9,786 nt of DNA from contig DATGKW010000083.1 in NCBI GenBank assembly GCA_035294465.1, positions 1-9,786 on the forward strand, written 5' to 3'. Numbering within the stretch: position 1 is the stretch's first letter; every line of letters starts with the position of its first letter. The stretch comes from Paraktedonobacter sp035294465 (GTDB taxonomy: Bacteria > Chloroflexota > Ktedonobacteria > Ktedonobacterales > Ktedonobacteraceae). The translations under genes were made by a program, and so were the position numbers. Below the pieces are notes generated by a model that saw nothing but the letters and a program-made list of their open reading frames with translations, was not told the origin of the DNA and searched no databases. Below, piece after piece: positions 1 to 4,088 of this stretch.

Positions 1-28
1 TAAAGGGATCGGTCTGAGGGAGAAAATA

Positions 29-466
29 ATGAAGAAGCGCATCCTTGTAATTAACGATACTCAAGAGCTGCTAGAGCTTTTTCGCATACTCTTAGAAAAA
101 GAGGGGTATGAAGTTATTCTTTCGGGTGTCCCAACTCAAAAAGTTGCGGAAATTGAGCAACTTCATCCCGATCTTGTTCTGCTAGATATCCTTTTCAGAC
201 AGGAAAGGATCGGGTGGCAGATACTTGAGATGCTCAGAACGAACCGGGCAACGGCCTCTATCCCAATTATTATCTGTTCTGTAGCCATCAAAGATGTAGA
301 AGAGCAGGAAGGATACCTCAATAGTCAGGGCATTCGCGTCGTGTATAAACCCTTTGATATCGATGTTCTCTTGAGTGCCATAAAATCCGCGCTAGAGAGC
401 CCTTTCCGAAACGAGCTTCTTCGAGCAGAAAAAGAGCCTCCGGAAAATACACGTGATAAGTCATAG
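29..466 (+). CDS. single-domain response regulator (CheY-like receiver)
   Basis: A 145-residue protein made almost entirely of one receiver domain (residues about 3-127), with a short charged tail and no output domain. Such proteins take a phosphoryl group from a histidine kinase and signal by protein contact. Visible landmarks are the acidic pocket at N9-D10 (most family members have D-D or E-D, so one acid is replaced by Asn), the phospho-acceptor D53 in LVLLDILF, the switch Ser S84 in IIICSV and the invariant Lys K107 in VYKPF. The start is supported by GAGGGAG at 16-22, six bases before ATG. No kinase gene is visible nearby, so the partner is unknown. The gene is noticeably richer in AT than the iron transporter gene that follows, which may mean a different origin. 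Family certain, pathway unknown. Confidence 0.93.
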   Translation: MKKRILVINDTQELLELFRILLEKEGYEVILSGVPTQKVAEIEQLHPDLVLLDILFRQERIGWQILEMLRTNRATASIPIIICSVAIKDVEEQEGYLNSQGIRVVYKPFDIDVLLSAIKSALESPFRNELLRAEKEPPENTRDKS

Positions 467-496
467 ATATTCTCGGAAAAATGCTGGCTCCCCATT

Positions 497-511
497 GTTA
501 GCATGCCCTAA
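497..511. repeat. 15-bp dyad direct repeat, copy 1
   Basis: GTTAGCATGCCCTAA occurs here and again, identically, at 589-603. Each copy has inverted arms TTAG and CTAA around a GC-rich centre containing the palindrome GCATGC, which suits a dimeric DNA-binding protein. Copy 1 lies just upstream of the -35 element of the iron transporter promoter. Both copies are preceded by CATT, offset by one base. The regulator is not known; an operator role is inferred from position and symmetry. Confidence 0.7.
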
Positions 512-527
512 ACCCGCTTCTAGAGCC

Positions 528-556
528 TTGACACAGCCTTTCCAAAATCATACTAT
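528..556 (+). promoter_or_regulatory. sigma-70-type promoter of the Er-VIT1 iron transporter gene
   Basis: A perfect -35 TTGACA at 528-533 is followed after exactly 17 bases by TACTAT at 551-556 (4 of 6 matches to TATAAT). Transcription would start near 563, giving a leader of about 70 bases before the ATG at 632. The Fur-box-like sequence and the second 15-bp dyad both fall just downstream of this predicted start, where bound repressors would block transcription. Confidence 0.65.
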
Positions 557-571
557 ACCTGTATGACAATT

Positions 572-590
572 GAGAATGGTTATCATTAGT
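572..590. promoter_or_regulatory. candidate Fur box
   Basis: GAGAATGGTTATCATTAGT matches the classical 19-bp Fur consensus (GATAATGATAATCATTATC) at 14 of 19 positions, counted by eye. It lies about ten bases after the predicted transcription start and directly upstream of an iron transporter gene, so the context fits iron-dependent control. Members of the Fur family (Fur, PerR, Zur) have similar sites, so the metal cannot be read from the sequence alone. Confidence 0.5.
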
Positions 591-603
591 TAGCATGCCC
601 TAA
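589..603. repeat. 15-bp dyad direct repeat, copy 2
   Basis: Second exact copy of GTTAGCATGCCCTAA, 92 bases after the first. It overlaps the last two bases of the candidate Fur box and lies in the predicted 5' leader of the iron transporter mRNA. With copy 1 it brackets the promoter, an arrangement often used for looping or double repression; that role is inferred. Confidence 0.7.
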
Positions 604-631
604 TACGGGGATATGCGTGTGGAAGTAAGAC

Positions 632-1867
632 ATGAGCACAGAGAAGAATACCGAGAAGAGAGGGAGCGTAAGCGGGCTGGCCAGTGCTGGCGATGGGGCC
701 GGGGGATCGCAGCCGCTGCAAGGGTCTACGAAGGAGGAGTTGATCGCCGCGCTCAACCAGAACTGGCAGCGCGAGGTTGAGGGCATGCGCACCTATCGCG
801 AACTGGCGGCACATGAGAAGGATACGGGCCGGCGTAATGTGTTGCTCAAGCTGGCCGAGGCGGAGGAGCGGCACGCGCAAAAATGGGAACGCAAACTGGC
901 CGAACTGGGCGCACCCACACCCCAGGAGAAACGCACGCTAGGAGGGAGACTGAAGAGTTGGGTGCGGCGTCAGGTGGGCACGGAGGCGGCCCTGCGGCAT
1001 ATGGAGGGCGAGGAGGATCGCGATATCGCGCGTTACGAGGCCCAGGCGCTTAGCCTCAACGACGCGGAGGCTGCGAGTATGCTGCGCGAAGTGCGAAGGG
1101 AAGAGGAGAGCCACGGGCGTGTGATCCGCGAGATTGTCAGGCCAATTGGTCCCCAGGGTATGCTCGATGTGATCCTGCGCCGAGAACGCTGGCACAAACG
1201 GGGCGGCGGTTGGCTTGGCGATGCAATCTATGGCGCGAACGACGGCCTGGGCGCGGTCTTTGGTATCGTCAGCGGCGTAGCAGGCGCCACTGGTGCGGCC
1301 AGCCATGTTGTTCTGATCAGCGGTCTGGCCGGTATGCTGGCCAGCGCACTCTCAATGGGCTCAGGAGCGTATCTAGCAACCAAAAGCGAGCGCGAGGTCT
1401 ACGAGGCTGAGATTGGACGCGAACGCGGCGAGATCGAGGAGGATCCCGAAGAAGAGCGCGAGGAGCTTTCACTGATGTACCAGCTCAAGGGCTTCAGCGA
1501 AGAGGAGGCTAACCTGCTTGCCACGCGCCTCTCTGAGCAGCCGGAGCAGTTTTTGCGCACGCTGGCGCACGAGGAACTGGGCCTTTCCGAAGAGAGTTTT
1601 CCCAACCCGTGGACCGCGGCCTTCTCTGCCATGATCTCTACTGGCTTGGGAGCCTTTATTCCGATCATCCCGTTCTTCTTCCTGCAAGGCATTCCGGCCA
1701 TCATCACGGCTGCCGCGATCAGTCTGGCGGCTCACTTTGCCGTGGGCGCTGCCAAAACGCTCGTTACAGGGCGCTCGTGGGTGAGCAGTGGCACAGAGAT
1801 GACGGTAGTGGGCGCGATTGAGGCGGTGATCACGTACCTGCTGGGCATGGCTTTCCGTGGCGTCTAA
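632..1867 (+). CDS. mbfA: ferritin-like (rubrerythrin) domain fused to VIT1/CCC1 iron transporter, MbfA type
   Basis: A 411-residue membrane protein of the Er-VIT1 family. Rhizobial members (MbfA) export iron and protect against iron and peroxide stress. Residues 1-33 are a Gly/Ser-rich, probably disordered extension. Residues about 34-170 form a four-helix diiron domain: a Glu in helix A (E48 or E50), E78-x-x-H81, a Glu in helix C (E127/E128 region) and E158-x-x-H161. Residues about 195-411 are the VIT1 domain: DAIYGANDGLGAVFG with D204, the SALSMGSGAYLATKSE signature (M242), a Glu-rich cytosolic linker at 252-325 that would collect metal, and later membrane segments at about 330-350, 353-375 and 388-407. 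GGAAGTAAG at 621-629 supports the start. Iron is the likely substrate, with export favoured by homology to MbfA; Mn transport is an alternative. Control by a Fur-family protein is suggested by the promoter. Confidence 0.93.
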   Translation: MSTEKNTEKRGSVSGLASAGDGAGGSQPLQGSTKEELIAALNQNWQREVEGMRTYRELAAHEKDTGRRNVLLKLAEAEERHAQKWERKLAELGAPTPQEKRTLGGRLKSWVRRQVGTEAALRHMEGEEDRDIARYEAQALSLNDAEAASMLREVRREEESHGRVIREIVRPIGPQGMLDVILRRERWHKRGGGWLGDAIYGANDGLGAVFGIVSGVAGATGAASHVVLISGLAGMLASALSMGSGAYLATKSEREVYEAEIGRERGEIEEDPEEEREELSLMYQLKGFSEEEANLLATRLSEQPEQFLRTLAHEELGLSEESFPNPWTAAFSAMISTGLGAFIPIIPFFFLQGIPAIITAAAISLAAHFAVGAAKTLVTGRSWVSSGTEMTVVGAIEAVITYLLGMAFRGV

Positions 1868-1887
1868 AGCCCTTGCCTGGATAATGG

Positions 1888-1916
1888 TTGCGCTGCCTGG
1901 CGTTCTATGTTATAAT
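1888..1916 (+). promoter_or_regulatory. promoter of the rpmI-rplT operon
   Basis: TTGCGC at 1888-1893 and a perfect TATAAT at 1911-1916 are 17 bases apart. The predicted start near 1923 leaves a leader of about 200 bases before rpmI. That leader holds no credible ORF and no strong hairpin that I could find by eye, but its length would suit ribosomal-protein feedback control. The promoter begins only about 20 bases after the iron transporter stop codon, and I see no terminator between the two genes, so some read-through is possible. Confidence 0.6.
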
Positions 1917-2126
1917 GCCACTCGCACGCGGGGGTCGCTCCTGAAACAGGCTTCTCTGCGCCTTCGATGGAGCACATGGGATTGAATTTTGCGTTGCTAT
2001 GCACCACATCAATCTCCCTTAGTTGGTTCTGCCTCTTGCCTTTTCTGTACACCGTGCGTCTGTGGGTAAGGGCGCGGGCCTTGATTGTTTGATATCTGTG
2101 TAGCCCCGCTTGAAAGAAAGAGTATT

Positions 2127-2327
2127 ATGAAGCAGAAATTGAAAACACACACCGCGATGGCCAAGCGGGTGAAGATCACCGGCTCTGGCAAAATTATGCG
2201 CCGCAAGCTTGCTACCAGCCACCTGCGTCGCAACAAGTCTCCTCATGCCGTTCGCTCAATGGATAAATGTTATCCGCTTGCTACCGCCGATACCCGTCGG
2301 ATGAAGCGCCTGCTGCCCTACGGTTAA
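2127..2327 (+). CDS. rpmI: 50S ribosomal protein L35
   Basis: A 66-residue, strongly basic protein with the L35 pattern throughout: the N-terminal KLKTHTAMAKRVKITGSGKI block, then RRKLATSHLRRNKS, and the C-terminal RRMKRLLPY ending. Length is normal for L35, a small protein of the large ribosomal subunit. I chose the ATG at 2127 because family members start just before the K-x-K-T-H motif and a purine-rich stretch (GAAAGAAAGAG, 2112-2122) lies just before it; the in-frame TTG at 2085 would add 14 atypical residues. rplT follows after 38 bases, the usual order. infC, which commonly precedes rpmI, is not present upstream. Confidence 0.97.
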   Translation: MKQKLKTHTAMAKRVKITGSGKIMRRKLATSHLRRNKSPHAVRSMDKCYPLATADTRRMKRLLPYG

Positions 2328-2365
2328 TGGCAGATCAGGATCGAATGGAGGATTAGAAAAGACCT

Positions 2366-2722
2366 ATGCCAAGAGTCAAACGTGGTGTACCCGCGCACAA
2401 GAGACATAAGAAACTGCTCCAATTGGCGGAGGGCCATCGAGGCACACGCCGCCGTCTGTACCGTCCCGCGCACGAATCCGTCATGCGCTCGCTGGCGTAT
2501 ATGTATCGCGACCGGCGCAACCGCAAACGCGACATGCGCCGTCTGTGGATCACTCGCATCAATGCGGCCGCGCGTATGCGTGGGGTAAGCTACAGCACAT
2601 TGATTCATGCTATCCATGCTGCTAATATCGGTGTAGATCGCAAGATTCTGGCCGAAATGGCCGTCAACGACGAGACCGCATTCACTGCTCTGGTGGAAAA
2701 GGCTCTGGCCTCAATTCAATAG
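2366..2722 (+). CDS. rplT: 50S ribosomal protein L20
   Basis: A 118-residue L20, a primary rRNA-binding protein needed early in large-subunit assembly. The N-terminal basic arm (MPRVKRGVPAHKRHKKLLQLAEGH) and the helical R-R-x-Y-R-P-A region are typical, as are YRDRRNRKRDMRRLWITRIN at about 47-66 and the globular end with LAEMAVNDETAF. Length is standard. A good Shine-Dalgarno sequence, TGGAGGA at 2346-2352, lies 13 bases before the ATG, slightly far. In many bacteria L20 represses its own operon by binding the leader mRNA; here the candidate target would be the long leader ahead of rpmI. The next gene starts 34 bases after the stop, so all three genes are probably cotranscribed. Confidence 0.98.
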   Translation: MPRVKRGVPAHKRHKKLLQLAEGHRGTRRRLYRPAHESVMRSLAYMYRDRRNRKRDMRRLWITRINAAARMRGVSYSTLIHAIHAANIGVDRKILAEMAVNDETAFTALVEKALASIQ

Positions 2723-2730
2723 GATTGTTG

Positions 2731-2747
2731 CCAGCTTTCCAGGCTGG
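2731..2747 (+). promoter_or_regulatory. small hairpin over the ribosome-binding region of the TrmH-family gene
   Basis: CCAGC (2731-2735) and GCTGG (2743-2747) can pair around a 7-base loop, and a G-U pair extends the base. The right arm and the next bases (GGTGA, 2746-2750) include the only plausible Shine-Dalgarno sequence for the ATG at 2757, so pairing would lower translation of the methyltransferase relative to L20. No T-run follows, so it is not a terminator. A short stem like this can occur by chance. Confidence 0.35.
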
Positions 2748-2756
2748 TGAAAGCGT

Positions 2757-3611
2757 ATGATTCGGATTACCAGTCTCGCCAATCCGCACGTCGCGCAGAT
2801 CCGCGACTTGCATACGACAAGAGGCCGCAAAAAAAGCGGCCTCTTGTTGATAGAAGGACTGCATCTGCTAGAGGTATTGCTTACTGCCGGGATGTTTCCC
2901 CGTGAGATCTATTATCAGCCAGAACTGCTCCAGCGAACACCCGAGGGGCGTACCTTGCTGGGTCGCTTGCTACATTCTCCCTCATCCTGGCCAGACGTGG
3001 CGTTATTTGAAGTCAGTGAGCGTGTGGCGGAAGCTTTAAGCGACGCGCAGACCTCACAGGGTGTGCTCTGCGTTGTCTCTACACAGCTCTTTCAACCCGA
3101 ACGCCTGCTGGCTCGTCGCCCACCGTCTGATCGTCCGGCTGTGCTGATTCTTGATGACCTGGCTGATCCCGGCAATCTAGGCACTATCCTGCGCACAGCC
3201 CTGGCTGCCGATGTGCGAGAAGTTCTGCTCACTCAGCGCTGCGTCGATTGCTATAGTCCAAAGGTGATACGTGCCGCCGCCGGAGCGCATGTTGCCCTGC
3301 CAGTCTGGCCCGATCTTTCCTGGAATACGATTGCTGAGAGAACAGCAAGCCACTGCGAGGCCGAGCGCGTTTTTATAGCTGAGGCTGCCGGCGCTCATCC
3401 ATACTACGCGGAAAATTTCCTTCGGCCTTTTGCCTTGATCATCGGCAACGAAGCTCATGGTCCCTCGCAAGAGGCGCGGGCGCTAGCCCGGCGGAGCATT
3501 AGCATTCCGCTGGCTAATCGGGTCGAATCGCTCAATGCTGCGATGGCCGCGGGCATCCTCCTCTTCGAGGCCGTTCGCCAACTGCATCTCTCTGGAGGCA
3601 AAAAGGGTTGA
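2757..3611 (+). CDS. TrmH/SpoU-family RNA 2'-O-ribose methyltransferase
   Basis: A 284-residue SPOUT methyltransferase that would use S-adenosylmethionine to methylate a ribose 2'-OH in rRNA or tRNA. Residues 1-100 are the substrate-binding domain (ITSLANPHVAQIRDL; RGRKKSGLLLIEG). The knotted catalytic domain follows: motif 1 at 136-148 with PGNLGTILRTA (N140, R146), motif 2 at 228-237 with IIGNEAHGPS (E232) and motif 3 at 258-271 with SLNAAMAAGILLFEA (N260). It follows rplT, a common position for YsgA/RlmB-like proteins. The target nucleotide cannot be read from the sequence. The ATG at 2757 fits the family N-terminus, though its Shine-Dalgarno sequence is weak. A perfect hairpin lies in codons 21-30, and the last codons form one arm of the operon terminator. 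Confidence 0.93.
   Translation: MIRITSLANPHVAQIRDLHTTRGRKKSGLLLIEGLHLLEVLLTAGMFPREIYYQPELLQRTPEGRTLLGRLLHSPSSWPDVALFEVSERVAEALSDAQTSQGVLCVVSTQLFQPERLLARRPPSDRPAVLILDDLADPGNLGTILRTALAADVREVLLTQRCVDCYSPKVIRAAAGAHVALPVWPDLSWNTIAERTASHCEAERVFIAEAAGAHPYYAENFLRPFALIIGNEAHGPSQEARALARRSISIPLANRVESLNAAMAAGILLFEAVRQLHLSGGKKG
2818..2846 (+). repeat. perfect 11-bp inverted repeat with A7 loop inside the methyltransferase gene
   Basis: CAAGAGGCCGC (2818-2828) and its exact reverse complement (2836-2846) flank seven A residues. The mRNA would form a very stable GC-rich hairpin about 60 bases after the start codon, within the codons for R-G-R-K-K-S-G-L-L. No T-run follows on either strand, so it is not a standard terminator. 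The R-K-K-S-G stretch fits the family pattern, so the protein sequence explains part of the composition, but not the perfect symmetry. Confidence 0.85.
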
Positions 3612-3652
3612 GCTTGCCTCACAATATACGAGGCAAGCTCAACCCTTTTTGC
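3598..3652. terminator. bidirectional intrinsic terminator
   Basis: A perfect 23-bp inverted repeat: left arm 3598-3620, 9-base loop 3621-3629, right arm 3630-3652. The left arm starts with an A5 run and the right arm ends with a T5 run, so a GC-containing stem followed by U residues forms on either strand. It ends the rightward rpmI-rplT-trmH run and the leftward ribbon-protein gene, which converge here. The methyltransferase TGA stop (3609-3611) lies inside the left arm, so its last residues (GKKG) are coded by terminator sequence. Confidence 0.93.
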
Positions 3653-3662
3653 TTTCAGACGT

Positions 3663-3896
3663 CTACCAGTGGCTATTTATTTCATGGTGAATATCAACTT
3701 GAGGTACCAACACCATGTGGCCGCAGCTTTCACAGGCCGGGGGCATCTGCCCAAGGTGAATCATGCCGCATACTTCGCAATCCCAGCGCGGGAGACGGAC
3801 TGGATGGCGCTGGCTCAGCAGGGCCAGCACCGCCTGAATGGCTCCTTTTTCACTCATCTCCATTGGATTATAGCTGGTGTTTCTTTGTGCGATCAT
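3663..3896 (-). CDS. small protein with rubredoxin-like CxxC...CxxC ribbon
   Basis: A 77-residue protein of unknown function. Residues about 1-40 form a probable helix (EKGAIQAVLALLSQRH). The rest holds a metal ribbon, RWDCEVCGMIHLGQMPPACESCG, with four Cys as CxxC-x11-CxxC. The W-x-C-x-x-C-G-x-I-H-x-G and P-P-x-x-C pattern resembles the rubredoxin-type module at the end of rubrerythrins, which binds one Fe or Zn. Whether it moves electrons or only binds Zn cannot be told. I chose the ATG at 3896 because AAGGAG lies 8 bases upstream; the in-frame ATG at 3917 precedes that site. It has its own promoter with an overlapping dyad, and the terminator follows within about 10 bases of its stop. The regular composition and good signals argue for a real gene. 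Confidence 0.75.
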   Translation of the reverse strand: MIAQRNTSYNPMEMSEKGAIQAVLALLSQRHPVRLPRWDCEVCGMIHLGQMPPACESCGHMVLVPQVDIHHEINSHW

Positions 3897-3925
3897 GATC
3901 GTTTCTCCTTGATTCATGTATCCTG

Positions 3926-3954
3926 ATCCATAAGCGTTCCAGATGCTTATGGAT
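3926..3954. promoter_or_regulatory. perfect 10-9-10 dyad over the ribbon-protein transcription start
   Basis: ATCCATAAGC (3926-3935) and GCTTATGGAT (3945-3954) are exact reverse complements separated by nine bases. The dyad overlaps the end of the -10 element and the predicted start site of the leftward gene, the classic place for a repressor operator. As RNA it could also form a hairpin near the 5' end. Operator is my preferred reading. Confidence 0.65.
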
Positions 3955-3981
3955 TATGGAAAGCGTCTCTACATGTATCAA
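3953..3981 (-). promoter_or_regulatory. promoter of the ribbon-protein gene
   Basis: Read leftward, TTGATA (3981-3976) and CATAAT (3958-3953) each match the sigma-70 consensus at 5 of 6 positions and are 17 bases apart. Just upstream of the -35 lies a short dyad (CCAGC/GCTGG, 3987-4002) enclosed by two direct copies of AAGTCTA (3980-3986 and 4004-4010), a possible activator site. The leader to the ATG would be about 50 bases. Confidence 0.65.
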
Positions 3982-4088
3982 GTCTACCAGCCCCACCGCT
4001 GGAAAGTCTATGTATTGAGATAGGGGTTGTGGATACTATCGATAATGAAAAGGTTATGAGAGCAGAGAGAGAAAGTCCTCGTAGCCAA

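Noticed and set aside
2085..2126. Upstream TTG start for rpmI
   Set aside because: It adds 14 residues not found in L35 proteins; the ATG at 2127 gives the standard N-terminus.
2818..2846. Hairpin in the methyltransferase gene as an intrinsic terminator
   Set aside because: No T-run follows on either strand, and the reading frame continues through a conserved domain.
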